This document shows, piece after piece, positions 52,248-60,948 of a stretch of 64,000 nucleotides of DNA. Position 1 is the first letter of the stretch. Every line of letters starts with the position of its first letter. Under the pieces are notes generated by a model, which was given only the letters and a program-made list of their open reading frames with translations, searched no databases and had not been told where the DNA came from. A program made the translations under genes and the position numbers. Location of the stretch: positions 62,001-126,000 of the forward strand of contig NZ_FXTE01000002.1 in NCBI RefSeq assembly GCF_900182615.1, read 5' to 3'. Source of the stretch: Ruegeria faecimaris (lineage in GTDB: Bacteria > Pseudomonadota > Alphaproteobacteria > Rhodobacterales > Rhodobacteraceae).

Positions 52248-53894
52248 ATGGCCGAGATTGAACGCGAAGCGATGGAATATGACGTGGTGATCGTGGGCGC
52301 CGGCCCCGCGGGACTGTCGGCGGCCATCCGTCTGAAACAGCTGGATGCCGATTTGAACGTCGTCGTTCTGGAAAAGGGCTCGGAGGTGGGTGCGCATATC
52401 TTGTCAGGTGCGGTGCTGGACCCGTGCGGCCTGGATGCGCTGATACCGGACTGGAAGGAAAAAGGTGCGCCGCTGAACACGCCGGTTACCGAAGATAACT
52501 TCTATATGCTGGGTGAGGCCGGAAAAATCCGCATTCCGAACTTCCCGATGCCGCCGCTGATGAACAACCACGGCAACTATATCGTGTCGATGGGCAATGT
52601 CTGCCGCTGGATGGCTGAACAGGCCGAAGAGCTGGGCGTGGAAATCTTCCCCGGCATGGCCTGTTCCGAGCTGGTCTATGGCGACAATGGTGAAGTCAAA
52701 GGCGTTGTTGCCGGTGTCTTCGGCCTTGAGGCCGATGGCTCCTACGGCCCGAACACCGAGCCGGGCATGGAGCTGCACGGCAAATATGTCTTGTTGTCCG
52801 AAGGTGTCCGCGGGTCGCTGTCCAAGGAAGTGATCGCGAAATACGATCTGCAAGCCGGAAAAGAAGTCCAGAAATACGGCGTTGGCATGAAAGAGATCTG
52901 GGAGATCGACCCGGCCAAGCACAAGGAAGGCACCGTCACCCATACGATGGGCTGGCCCCTGGGCAGCAACGCGGGCGGCGGATCGTTCATCTATCACCTG
53001 GAAAACAATCAGGTCTATGTCGGGTTTGTGGTTCACCTGAATTACAAGAACCCGCACCTGTACCCCTATATGGAATTCCAACGCTTTAAGCATCATCCGA
53101 TGGTGGCCGAGCTGCTGAAAGGCGGCAAGCGCGTGGCTTATGGCGCTCGTGCTATTACTGAGGGTGGATATCAATCGATGCCCAAGCTGGTCGCGCCAGG
53201 CGTGGCGCTGCTGGGCTGTTCGGCGGGCATGGTCAATGTGCCGCGCATCAAGGGCAACCACAACGCGATGCTGTCTGGCAAAGCTGCGGCCGAGGCGGCA
53301 TTTGATGCCATCAAAGCCGAGCGTTCGGGCGATGAATTGACTGTCTATGAAGCAGATGTTCGCGAAGGTGCCATCGGCAAAGACCTCAAGAAAGTGCGCA
53401 ACGTCAAACCGATGTGGTCAAAGTGGGGTCTGATGCCCTCGCTGGCGCTGGGCGGTTTGGACATGTGGACAAACACTCTAGGCTTTTCGCTGTTTGGCAC
53501 TCTGGGCCACGGCAAGAACGACGCGGAATCGACTGAAGAAGCCAGTAAACATAAACCGATCGACTATCCAAAGCCGGATGGCACGCTGTCCTTCGACCGC
53601 CTGACCAACGTCTCGTTCGCGATGACGAACCACGAGGAAAGTCAGCCTTGCCATCTAAAACTGTCGGACCCGGCGATTCCGGTCAGTGTCAATCTGCCCG
53701 AATTCGACGAACCGGCACAGCGCTATTGCCCGGCGGGCGTGTATGAGATGGTCGAGGATGAAAATGGTCCGCGATTCGTGATCAACTTTCAGAACTGTGT
53801 TCACTGCAAGACCTGCGACATCAAAGATCCCAGCCAGAATATCACCTGGACCACGCCACAGGGAGGGGATGGTCCGAACTATCCCAATATGTAA
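52248..53894 (+). CDS. Electron transfer flavoprotein-ubiquinone oxidoreductase
   Basis: ETF-QO (548 aa) passes electrons from electron transfer flavoprotein, reduced by acyl-CoA and amine dehydrogenases, to ubiquinone in the inner membrane. The FAD-binding VIVGAGPAGLSAAIRLKQ begins at about residue 9. The central quinone-binding and membrane-surface region follows, and the C-terminus has a [4Fe-4S] ferredoxin-type set, CPAGVYEM and NCVHCKTCDIKDPSQNI. ATG 52248 has AAGGAGCCCGCA upstream. The product would serve the DmdC-like dehydrogenase 14 kb before. A perfect hairpin ends the unit. Confidence 0.95.
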   Translation: MAEIEREAMEYDVVIVGAGPAGLSAAIRLKQLDADLNVVVLEKGSEVGAHILSGAVLDPCGLDALIPDWKEKGAPLNTPVTEDNFYMLGEAGKIRIPNFPMPPLMNNHGNYIVSMGNVCRWMAEQAEELGVEIFPGMACSELVYGDNGEVKGVVAGVFGLEADGSYGPNTEPGMELHGKYVLLSEGVRGSLSKEVIAKYDLQAGKEVQKYGVGMKEIWEIDPAKHKEGTVTHTMGWPLGSNAGGGSFIYHLENNQVYVGFVVHLNYKNPHLYPYMEFQRFKHHPMVAELLKGGKRVAYGARAITEGGYQSMPKLVAPGVALLGCSAGMVNVPRIKGNHNAMLSGKAAAEAAFDAIKAERSGDELTVYEADVREGAIGKDLKKVRNVKPMWSKWGLMPSLALGGLDMWTNTLGFSLFGTLGHGKNDAESTEEASKHKPIDYPKPDGTLSFDRLTNVSFAMTNHEESQPCHLKLSDPAIPVSVNLPEFDEPAQRYCPAGVYEMVEDENGPRFVINFQNCVHCKTCDIKDPSQNITWTTPQGGDGPNYPNM

Positions 53895-53904
53895 GCGAAA
53901 AATG

Positions 53905-53946
53905 GGCAATGGCGGCGTCGTGAAGGCTCTGCCATTGCCTCTTTCT
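53905..53946 (+). terminator. Terminator after the ETF-QO gene
   Basis: GGCAATGGC (53905-53913) and GCCATTGCC (53931-53939) form a perfect 9-bp stem with a 17-base loop, followed by TCTTTCT. It lies before the TPR gene start at 53998. Confidence 0.7.
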
Positions 53947-53997
53947 GGTCAAAGCCCTAGCTTATTGCGCAACCGACAATCGCAAGGCAGGAATTTG

Positions 53998-55710
53998 GTG
54001 ACTTTTCTCATTCGTCGCACAGCGTTGGCTGTGCTGTTTACCACGTCATTCGCCATTCCGGCTTATGCCGACACTGGGTTCGGTGCGTATCTTGCCGGGC
54101 GTCAGGCGATTTTTCAGGACGACTATACGGCGGCTGAGAAATATTTTGCGCAAGCATTGCGCGCAGATCCTCAAAATGACCGGTTGCTGGAGAATGTCGT
54201 CGTTGCGCGCTTGTCGCTGGGCGAGGTTAAGCGCGCTTTGCCGATTGCCCAAACCATCGAAGAGTTAGGTCTGCCCAACCAGCCCGCGAAAATGGCGATT
54301 GCCGCTAATCTGGTGGCTGAAGGCAAGCTGGATGAACTGCTGGCCCGCGACCCCGAAACGCAAGGCGTCGGGCCGCTGGTTGACGGGTTAATATTGGGCT
54401 GGGCCCATATGGGCCAGGGTGCGATGACCAGCGCGCTGGAGCAGTTTGACCAAGTTGCAGCGCAGGAAGGTCTGCGCGAGTTCGCGCTTTACCACAAAGC
54501 TTTGGCACTGGCCTCGGTCGGAGACTTTGAAGGCGCCGAAGCAGTCTTTGCGGCCGATAATGGTGTTGTGGCGCGATTTACCCGCCGCGCAGCGCTGGCA
54601 CGGACCGAGGTTCTGTCGCAGCTGGACCGCAATGAGGATGCGCTGCAGTTTCTGGATGACGTGTTCGAGTCGGGCTCTGATCCCTCGATTGAAGGGTACG
54701 AAGCGCGTCTGAGCGCTGGCGAAACGCTGCCCTTTACTCATGTCCGCACATCGCAGGACGGTATCGCAGAAGTGTTCTTTTCCGTGGGAGCCGCGCTCAG
54801 CAGTGAGGCGGCTGAGAATTACGTCTTGCTTTATGCGCAGGTCGCAGCCTTTCTGCGCCCGGATCACGTGGACGCAATCTTGTTGAGTGCCGAACTTTTG
54901 GACGAGTTGGAGCAATACGATCTTGCCGTCGAAGCGTATCGCAAAGTGCCCACGAGCAGCAGTGACTATCACGCTGCTGAACTGGGCCGGGCCGAGGTGC
55001 TTGTCACGGCAGGCAAAACCGATGCGGCGGAAGAAGTCTTGCAGACCCTTGCGACGCAGAGACCGGATCTGCCAAGTGTTCACGTGGCGCTGGCTGATTT
55101 GCAAAGACGTGAAGAAAGCTATGCTGCGGCTGTCGAAACCTATAGCACAGCGATTGAATTGATTGATGCTGATGGTGGCGGCAACTGGTTCCTGCACTAC
55201 GCCCGTGGTATCTCGTACGAGCGACTAAAGCAGTGGGACAATGCTGAGGCCGATTTCCGCCGTGCGCTAGAACTTAACCCCGACCAACCGCAGGTCTTGA
55301 ATTATCTGGGTTATTCGCTTGTAGAACGGCGCGAAAATCTGGACGAAGCGCTTGGCATGATCGAACGCGCCGTCGCCGCACGCCCTGGTAGCGGATATAT
55401 CGTCGACAGCTTGGGATGGGTTCTGTTTCGACTGGGCCGCTATGAAGAGGCGGTCGAGCATATGGAGCGTGCCGTCGAGCTGATGCCGGTAGACCCAGTG
55501 GTGAATGATCACCTGGGTGACGTTTACTGGGCCGTGGGCCGCGCACGCGAAGCCGAGTTCCAGTGGAAGCGGGCATTGTCTTTCATTGACCTCGAAGACG
55601 CCGATGGTGAGGCCGACCCCGAGCGTATTCGCCGCAAGATCGAGGTCGGGCTGGACGAGGTTCTGATCGAAGAAGGTGCCGCGCCGCTGAAGGTCGCCAA
55701 TGAAGGCTAA
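53998..55710 (+). CDS. Exported TPR-repeat protein
   Basis: A 570-residue protein with a signal peptide (TFLIRRTALAVLFTTSFAIPAYA-D) and about ten tetratricopeptide repeats over most of its length, with the pattern seen in GRQAIFQDDYTAAEKYFAQALRADPQN near the start and in WDNAEADFRRALELNPDQPQVLNYLGYSLVERRENLDEALGMIERAVAARPGSGYIVDSLGWVLFRLG near the end. TPR proteins hold partner proteins, here likely in the periplasm or outer membrane. GTG 53998 fits AGGCAGGAATTT. It overlaps ispE by eleven bases, so both are on one transcript. Confidence 0.88.
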   Translation: MTFLIRRTALAVLFTTSFAIPAYADTGFGAYLAGRQAIFQDDYTAAEKYFAQALRADPQNDRLLENVVVARLSLGEVKRALPIAQTIEELGLPNQPAKMAIAANLVAEGKLDELLARDPETQGVGPLVDGLILGWAHMGQGAMTSALEQFDQVAAQEGLREFALYHKALALASVGDFEGAEAVFAADNGVVARFTRRAALARTEVLSQLDRNEDALQFLDDVFESGSDPSIEGYEARLSAGETLPFTHVRTSQDGIAEVFFSVGAALSSEAAENYVLLYAQVAAFLRPDHVDAILLSAELLDELEQYDLAVEAYRKVPTSSSDYHAAELGRAEVLVTAGKTDAAEEVLQTLATQRPDLPSVHVALADLQRREESYAAAVETYSTAIELIDADGGGNWFLHYARGISYERLKQWDNAEADFRRALELNPDQPQVLNYLGYSLVERRENLDEALGMIERAVAARPGSGYIVDSLGWVLFRLGRYEEAVEHMERAVELMPVDPVVNDHLGDVYWAVGRAREAEFQWKRALSFIDLEDADGEADPERIRRKIEVGLDEVLIEEGAAPLKVANEG

Positions 55711-56521
55711 GGCTTTCGCGCCCGCCAAGATCAACCTTACCTTGCACGTCACCGGCCAGCGCGTGGACGGCTATCACCTGTTGGATTCGCTCGTGGTGTT
55801 TGCCGATCTGGGCGATACGCTGCATTTCACCGCAGGTGAGGCGCTGTCGATCTCTGTCACCGGCGAACATGCGGCGGGTGTGCCAAGCGATAGTCGCAAT
55901 CTGGTGTGGAAAGCCGCCGAGGCTGCAGGCTGGACTGGGCATATTGACCTGAACAAAGTGCTGCCGCATGGGGGCGGGATCGGTGGCGGTTCTTCCGATG
56001 CCGCCGCAACTTTGCGGATGATAGAAGATGAGGGTGGAGCTATTCCGCCGGGAACTGCGCTGCGCCTAGGGGCGGATGTTCCTGTTTGCACGTCGGCCAG
56101 TCCCAACCGTATGCGCGGCATCGGAGAACGTTTGGACCCAGTCACGCTCCCGCATCTACCGGCCTTGTTGGTCAACCCGGGCGTAGAGGTTCCAACCCCT
56201 GCTATTTTCGCGGCTTTGCAATGCAGGGAAAACCCGCCTATGGCAGAGGAAATACCCGTATTTGAGGCTCCTCAGGATTGCGCCGAATGGTTGGGAAAAC
56301 AGCGAAACGACCTGGAAAGTCCGGCCACTTCTCTGGCTCCCGACGTCGCGCAGGTGCTGGACGCACTAAAGGATACAAAAAAGACGCTGTTGTCGCGCAT
56401 GTCGGGGTCAGGATCGACCTGTTTCGCGCTGTACCCGACGATGAAAGCTGCCCATTTTGCCGCCTATGAGATTGGCGCAGCCCACCCCGACTGGTGGTGC
56501 CGTGCGGTTCAGCTTAACTAA
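55700..56521 (+). CDS. ispE: 4-(cytidine 5'-diphospho)-2-C-methyl-D-erythritol kinase
   Basis: IspE (273 aa), a GHMP kinase that phosphorylates CDP-methylerythritol in the MEP isoprenoid pathway. The start AFAPAKINLTLHVTGQRVDGYHLLDSLV and the ATP-binding LPHGGGIGGGSSDAAATLRMI (about residues 91-111) are characteristic; the final MSGSGSTCFAL is the third GHMP motif. It supplies precursors for the polyprenyl synthase encoded on the other strand 8 bases away (stops overlap by 8 bases) and so for ubiquinone side chains. Confidence 0.95.
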   Translation: MKAKAFAPAKINLTLHVTGQRVDGYHLLDSLVVFADLGDTLHFTAGEALSISVTGEHAAGVPSDSRNLVWKAAEAAGWTGHIDLNKVLPHGGGIGGGSSDAAATLRMIEDEGGAIPPGTALRLGADVPVCTSASPNRMRGIGERLDPVTLPHLPALLVNPGVEVPTPAIFAALQCRENPPMAEEIPVFEAPQDCAEWLGKQRNDLESPATSLAPDVAQVLDALKDTKKTLLSRMSGSGSTCFALYPTMKAAHFAAYEIGAAHPDWWCRAVQLN

Positions 56522-57512
56522 GGCGCGCGACAACGAAGTCTGCCAAATCGCTTAGCAGGGTACGGATCTCATGGTCGGGCAGAATGCCTAACGACGCCTT
56601 AGCCTTGTTGGCCCAGCCAAGCGCATCTTTTCGTGTCGCCGCAAGCGTGCCGTATTTACCCATGAGACCAAGAGCGGTTTCGAGGTCACCGCTCTCTTGA
56701 CGGCCCCGGCCTATGGTGCGCTGCCAGAAGGCGCGTTCTTCGGGGGTGGCCTGCGCCACCGCCTTGATCACTGGCAGCGTCAGCTTACGCTCGCGGAAGT
56801 CGTCGCCGACATTCTTGCCGGTCGCTTTGCTGTCGCCCTGATAATCCAGCAGGTCATCAGCGATCTGGAAGGCAATCCCCAGCGCATCGCCATAATCGAA
56901 GAGCGCCTTGACCTGGGCCTCTGACGCTTGGGCGATGACCCCGCCCACCTCGGTTGCGGCTGAGAACAAGGCTGCGGTCTTGCCGCGCACAACCTGAAGA
57001 TAGATGGCCTCATCCGTGCCCAGATCGGTTGCAGCAGTCATCTGTAGCACTTCGCCCTCGGCGATCGTGGCAGACGCATTGGCAAGGATGTCCAGAACCC
57101 TAAGAGACCCGGTCTCGACCATAAGCTGGAAGCTGCGTGAGAACAGGTAATCCCCAACCAGAACGCTGGATTTGTTGTCCCAAAGCAGATTCGCTGTTGG
57201 CCGTCCGCGCCTTTGTGCGCTTTCGTCGACAACATCGTCATGCAACAGGGTCGCGGTGTGGATGAACTCAACCGTTGCCGCCAGACGCAAATGATGGTCC
57301 CCAGCATAGTCGAACAGCCGCGCCGCGGCCAGTGTCAGCATCGGACGCAGGCGCTTGCCACCCGCTTCGACCAAATGTGCGGTGACTTCGGGAATGCGGG
57401 GCGCGTGTTCTGAGGCCATGCGCGTGCGTATCAGGTCATTGACCGCGTCCATTTCACCCGAAAGAATCTCGGCCAGCCGCTCATGCGGTTTTGAGACTGT
57501 GCTGATGTTCAT
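56514..57512 (-). CDS. ispB: Polyprenyl diphosphate synthase (octa/decaprenyl)
   Basis: A 332-residue trans-isoprenyl diphosphate synthase. The first Asp-rich motif LLHDDVVDESAQRRG (about residues 83-97) and the second, FQIADDLLDYQGD (about 218-230), are complete, as is GGKRLRPMLTLA. It makes the long side chain of ubiquinone; in Rhodobacteraceae this is decaprenyl (Q-10), but the chain length cannot be set from sequence. ATG 57512 has AGGAG four bases before it; a GTG one codon upstream is worse placed. It is divergent from the DUF2007 gene. Confidence 0.93.
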   Translation of the reverse strand: MNISTVSKPHERLAEILSGEMDAVNDLIRTRMASEHAPRIPEVTAHLVEAGGKRLRPMLTLAAARLFDYAGDHHLRLAATVEFIHTATLLHDDVVDESAQRRGRPTANLLWDNKSSVLVGDYLFSRSFQLMVETGSLRVLDILANASATIAEGEVLQMTAATDLGTDEAIYLQVVRGKTAALFSAATEVGGVIAQASEAQVKALFDYGDALGIAFQIADDLLDYQGDSKATGKNVGDDFRERKLTLPVIKAVAQATPEERAFWQRTIGRGRQESGDLETALGLMGKYGTLAATRKDALGWANKAKASLGILPDHEIRTLLSDLADFVVARLS

Positions 57513-57568
57513 CACACTCCTGATACAAGGCTCGACTTCCGCCTCACCTTGCCCTTACATCCATCCCC

Positions 57569-57784
57569 ATGAAAGAACTTTTGCGCAGCACTGATCCGAC
57601 GATCCTGGCCTTTGCATCCGCCCTACTTCAGGGCGAGGATATAGACTGCTTTCAGATGGACGTAAATATGAGCATCCTAGAAGGCGGCATCGGTATTTTC
57701 CCGCGTCGCCTTATGGTGCGGACCGATGATTTGACCCGCGCTGAACGGGTGATGCGCGACAACGAGATCCCGCTGGGCCGATGA
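57569..57784 (+). CDS. DUF2007 putative signal-transducing protein
   Basis: A 71-residue DUF2007 protein. The fold is recognised from MKELLRSTDPTILAFASALLQGEDIDCFQMD and the end RRLMVRTDDLTRAERVMRDNEI, which resemble a ferredoxin-like domain. The function is unknown. It overlaps the methyltransferase start by four bases (ATGA), so the two genes are co-translated, as is common for this family in alphaproteobacteria. Confidence 0.88.
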   Translation: MKELLRSTDPTILAFASALLQGEDIDCFQMDVNMSILEGGIGIFPRRLMVRTDDLTRAERVMRDNEIPLGR

Positions 57785-58554
57785 CGCAATTCACTGACCC
57801 AGAGCTAAGTTTGAACGACTTTCTGAATGGGCGCGTTCGGCTTTGGCAGCCCCTGTCCGGCTATCGCGCCGGGGTCGATCCTGTCTTGCTGGCGGCAGCG
57901 GTGCCGGCCAAGGCTGGGCAATCCGTGCTGGAGCTGGGATGTGGCGCTGGTGCCGCCATCTTGTGCCTGATGGCGCGCGTGCCGGGATTGAACGCCACGG
58001 GTGTTGAGCTGCAATCGCCCTATGCCGATCTGGCCACCCGCAACGCGGATCAGAATGCGCAGGCGCTGACAGTGGTGCAGGCCGATCTGAGCAAACTGCC
58101 CGCTGAACTGAAACAACAGCAGTTCGATCATGTGATTGCGAATCCGCCCTATTACTTGGCCGGTGCCCACAGCCCTGCGGCGGACTCGGGTCGCGGAATT
58201 GCCTTGGGCGAGGATACACCGTTGCGCGATTGGTTCGATTGTGCGGCAAAGCGCCTTGCACCGCGGGGCTATCTGCACATGATCCAAAAGGCCGATCGGT
58301 TGCCAGACATGCTGTCAGCCTGTGCGGGGCGGCTTGGCTCAGTCGAGGTTCTGCCTCTGGCCGCGCGGGCAGGTCGGAAGGCTCAATTGGTGGTCCTTAG
58401 GGCCAGAAAAGGCGGTCGGTCTGCGTTTCAACTGCATGCCCCGCTGATTTTGCACAAGGGTGTGCGTCACGAAAAAGACGGCGAAAGCTATACCTCTCAG
58501 ATATCGTCCGTTTTGCGCGACGGTGCTGCGCTGAACGGGTTTTCGGATCAATAG
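57781..58554 (+). CDS. tRNA1(Val) adenine-N6 methyltransferase-like protein
   Basis: A 257-residue class I SAM-dependent methyltransferase of the TrmN6/YfiC type. The SAM loop VLELGCGAGAAILCLMARVPG (about residues 46-66), the acidic VELQSPYADLATRNADQN, and the catalytic N-P-P-Y motif (VIANPPYYLAG, about 118-128) that methylates adenine N6 are present. E. coli TrmN6 modifies A37 of tRNA1Val; the same target is likely but not proven. It follows DUF2007 with a 4-base overlap and is the last gene in the unit. Confidence 0.88.
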   Translation: MTQFTDPELSLNDFLNGRVRLWQPLSGYRAGVDPVLLAAAVPAKAGQSVLELGCGAGAAILCLMARVPGLNATGVELQSPYADLATRNADQNAQALTVVQADLSKLPAELKQQQFDHVIANPPYYLAGAHSPAADSGRGIALGEDTPLRDWFDCAAKRLAPRGYLHMIQKADRLPDMLSACAGRLGSVEVLPLAARAGRKAQLVVLRARKGGRSAFQLHAPLILHKGVRHEKDGESYTSQISSVLRDGAALNGFSDQ

Positions 58555-58675
58555 GCGCCAACCAGCCGAATTTGTCAGATTTATTATAGAATCTGTGCGT
58601 CTGCAGCGTGACAGGCTGGAAACGATGTGCTCAACTTCCTACGTTATTCAGAGACACCAATGAAGGAGTATCGCC

Positions 58676-58840
58676 ATGAGCGTGAGCGCACATCTGACGG
58701 AACTGAAGAAGAAGCACGAAACTCTCGGTCTCGAAGTAGAACAAGCCCAGCGCGCGCCAGGCATCGACGATCTCCATATCGCTCAACTCAAGAAACAGAA
58801 GCTAAGGCTTAAGGAAGAGATAGAGCGACTTTCCAGTTAA
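58676..58840 (+). CDS. YdcH/DUF465 family small coiled-coil protein
   Basis: A 54-residue protein (MSVSAHLTELKKKHETLGLE at the start, ending LKEEIERLSS) with the pattern of the DUF465/YdcH family: one N-terminal helix, a short turn around APGIDDL, and a second amphipathic helix with a Lys- and Leu-rich repeat. It is soluble and its role unknown. GAAGGAG 11 bases before the ATG is a good ribosome-binding site. Its stop overlaps the stop of the convergent EamA gene. A promoter-like TTGTCA...TATAGA lies about 95 bases upstream. Confidence 0.85.
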   Translation: MSVSAHLTELKKKHETLGLEVEQAQRAPGIDDLHIAQLKKQKLRLKEEIERLSS

Positions 58841-59703
58841 CTTTTAAGGCTGGCGCGCGCGGCTATGGCCGCGCCGCCGGTGACCAGGATGGCTGCGATT
58901 GCCAGACCCCAGGATGGGGCTGCGATCCCGGCAACCACCAAAACGACGGTAGACAACAGGGGCGCTGCATAAGAGGCGGTGCCAAGAATCTGAATGTCGC
59001 CTTGTTTGACCCCGATGTCCCAGACATAGAACGCCAGACCAACAGGCCCCAGCCCAAGTGCCGCGATCGAAGCCCAGCCAAAGGCCGTGCCCGGCCAAAC
59101 GGTTTCTTCGATGGCTAGATGCAGACCACCCGAGGCGATGGCGGTAAAGATGCAGAACACAGCGACAGAGCTTGTGGGCGTATCCCCAAGACGACGGGAC
59201 ATAACGGAATAGCCCGACCAGGTCAGAGCACACAGCAGCGCCAGCCCGTAACCGGGTAGGTGGCTGGCCTGAAATCCTGCGCCACCACCCCCGGCGATGA
59301 TCACAGCGGCCCCAGCAAAGCCCAGGCAGGCTCCGATCAGGTGCCCTGCACGCAGATGCTCGCCCGGTAGCAAACCTGAGAACAGCACAATCAACAGGGG
59401 CCAGAGATAAGCAATCAGCCCGGCCTCGGCTGCAGGGGCCATGCGCAGGGCCGAGAAGTAGAGTGCGTGATAGCCAAACAACCCGATGGTGCCAAACAGA
59501 TAGGTGGTCCAACGCACGGTCCGCAGCTGCCCCAGCCCGCCATTGGCCCAGGTCCAGATCAGCCCCAGCGTCCCCCCGATCGAGAAACAGATCGTATTCA
59601 GCAAAAGCGCAGGAACGGGGGCTGAGCCGACGGTGAACAGGGCCAGAAGGGACCAGAGTAAAACGGCGACAAAACCGATAGTAGTGGCGCGGTTTCGGGT
59701 CAT
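58837..59703 (-). CDS. EamA/DMT family transporter
   Basis: A 288-residue membrane protein with ten hydrophobic helices in two EamA repeats, typical of the drug/metabolite transporter superfamily. It starts MTRNRATTIGFVAVLLWSLLALFT and holds LIAYLWPLLIVLFSGLLPGEHLRAGHLIGACLGFAGAAVI in the first half and SYAAPLLSTVVLVVAG in the second. Substrate is unknown; some members of this type (YddG-like) export aromatic amino acids. It overlaps the LysR-type regulator gene by four bases (ATGA), so it is probably the regulated export gene of this pair. Confidence 0.9.
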   Translation of the reverse strand: MTRNRATTIGFVAVLLWSLLALFTVGSAPVPALLLNTICFSIGGTLGLIWTWANGGLGQLRTVRWTTYLFGTIGLFGYHALYFSALRMAPAAEAGLIAYLWPLLIVLFSGLLPGEHLRAGHLIGACLGFAGAAVIIAGGGGAGFQASHLPGYGLALLCALTWSGYSVMSRRLGDTPTSSVAVFCIFTAIASGGLHLAIEETVWPGTAFGWASIAALGLGPVGLAFYVWDIGVKQGDIQILGTASYAAPLLSTVVLVVAGIAAPSWGLAIAAILVTGGAAIAARASLKS

Positions 59704-60647
59704 GCGGCTGACAGGTCCTCGACTGGAATGATGTCGAACTCATCGGATATATGTGCGGTCTTTTCAATCTCGGCCAGAAACCAATCCCGAAACGCCGCAA
59801 TCTGAGGGCGGTTCTCGGCCCCCGAGAGGCACAGGAAGCGAAAGCGCCCCTTTGTTTCGATGGCGGTCTTGAAAGGTGCGACCAGCGTGCCTTCGGTCAG
59901 ATCTTTCAGGATCATGGCCCGGCGGCCAAGCGCGACGCCAACGCCCGCAACAGCCGCGTCAATTGCGTGATCGGCGTTCGAAAACTCGGCACCATGGGTC
60001 GGGGTATGTGCGATGCCCACGGCCCTGAACCAGGCGGGCCAATCACTGGGTGGGGTCAGAAAGCGGATCGAGGCGTCATGGATCAACGGTGCATCCCGCA
60101 GGCTTTCCGGCGTGGTGAACTGGCGGGCGAGCTCGGGCGTCATGACCGGCGTCAGCCATTCCCGGCGCACTGGCACGGAATACAGCCCCTTATCCGCACC
60201 TTCGCCAAATCGGATGGCCACATCCACATCATCCCGTTCAAGGTCGATGATGCGTAACGTGGCCGAGAATTTCAGATCTATTTCGGGATGTGCGCGGGCA
60301 AATTCGTACAGGCGGGGCGCCAGCCATTTGGCCGTCAGGGCAGGGCCCGCTGTGACGGTCAGGCTAGTGTCGTCACCCTGTCTGCTCACGGCGCGCCATG
60401 CGGCTTGTAACGTGGCAAATCCATCCGCGGCGCCCGGGGCCAGGGTGCGCCCAGCCTCTGTCAGCTCCACCGCGCGGTTCAGGCGGTGAAACAGAGGGCG
60501 GCCCAAATGCTCCTCAAGGGATTTGATCTGAAAGGACAGGGCCGCAGGCGTTACATGCAGCTCTGCCGCGGCTTTGGCAAAAGACATGTGCCGGGCGGCG
60601 GCATCAAAGGCACGCAAAGCGGTCAAGGGCGGCAGGTAGTCGCTCAT
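59700..60647 (-). CDS. LysR-type transcriptional regulator (GcvA-like)
   Basis: A 315-residue LysR-type regulator. The N-terminal helix-turn-helix LPPLTALRAFDAAARHMSFAKAAAELHVTPAALSFQIKSLEEHLGRPLFHRLNRAVELTEAG (residues about 5-66) is of the GcvA branch, and the effector domain of about 210 residues follows with DVDVAIRFGEGADKGLYSVP and VAGVGVALGRRAMI. ATG 60647 begins the conserved part. The EamA gene is in the same transcript downstream, and a 36-codon gene diverges upstream. Confidence 0.92.
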   Translation of the reverse strand: MSDYLPPLTALRAFDAAARHMSFAKAAAELHVTPAALSFQIKSLEEHLGRPLFHRLNRAVELTEAGRTLAPGAADGFATLQAAWRAVSRQGDDTSLTVTAGPALTAKWLAPRLYEFARAHPEIDLKFSATLRIIDLERDDVDVAIRFGEGADKGLYSVPVRREWLTPVMTPELARQFTTPESLRDAPLIHDASIRFLTPPSDWPAWFRAVGIAHTPTHGAEFSNADHAIDAAVAGVGVALGRRAMILKDLTEGTLVAPFKTAIETKGRFRFLCLSGAENRPQIAAFRDWFLAEIEKTAHISDEFDIIPVEDLSAA

Positions 60648-60757
60648 AGTATAGAAATTCTTAACTGAATGTTCAATAAAGCTCGTTTGCGGCTTTGCCA
60701 ACTAGAGTTCATATTGCTCATAAGTCAAGGAAAACTGTTTTGAACTGAGAGGCTGCC

Positions 60758-60868
60758 ATGATTGAGATGACAACAAATCCAGCTGCACAATCGGCGATTC
60801 TGCGCGCGCATGAGGCGCGGGGCAAAGCGGTTCTGAATGTGTTGAAGTGGATTTTCGGTTCCCGCTGA
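60758..60868 (+). CDS. 36-residue putative small protein
   Basis: A short frame (MIEMTTNPAAQSAILRAHEA at the start, ending in LKWIFGSR) begins at ATG 60758 with GAGAGGCTGCC upstream, divergent from the LysR-type gene. It has an alpha-helical, amphipathic C-terminal half with a basic end, and codon use like neighbouring genes. No known family is recognised. It stops 34 bases before the shared terminator hairpin. It is short enough to arise by chance, so the call depends on conservation in relatives. Confidence 0.5.
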   Translation: MIEMTTNPAAQSAILRAHEARGKAVLNVLKWIFGSR

Positions 60869-60901
60869 TCGCAGCGCGCGCGGTCTTACGGGATAAAAGA
60901 A

Positions 60902-60938
60902 GGGCCGGTTCTGCTTAGAACCGGCCCGCTTGCATTTT
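60902..60938. terminator. Bidirectional terminator downstream of phaB
   Basis: GGGCCGGTTCT (60902-60912) and AGAACCGGCCC (60917-60927) form a perfect 11-bp stem with loop GCTT. On the minus strand it is followed by TTCTTTTATC, and on the plus strand by GCTTGCATTTT, so it can end phaB and the small plus-strand gene. Confidence 0.88.
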
Positions 60939-60948
60939 GGCAGCCAAC

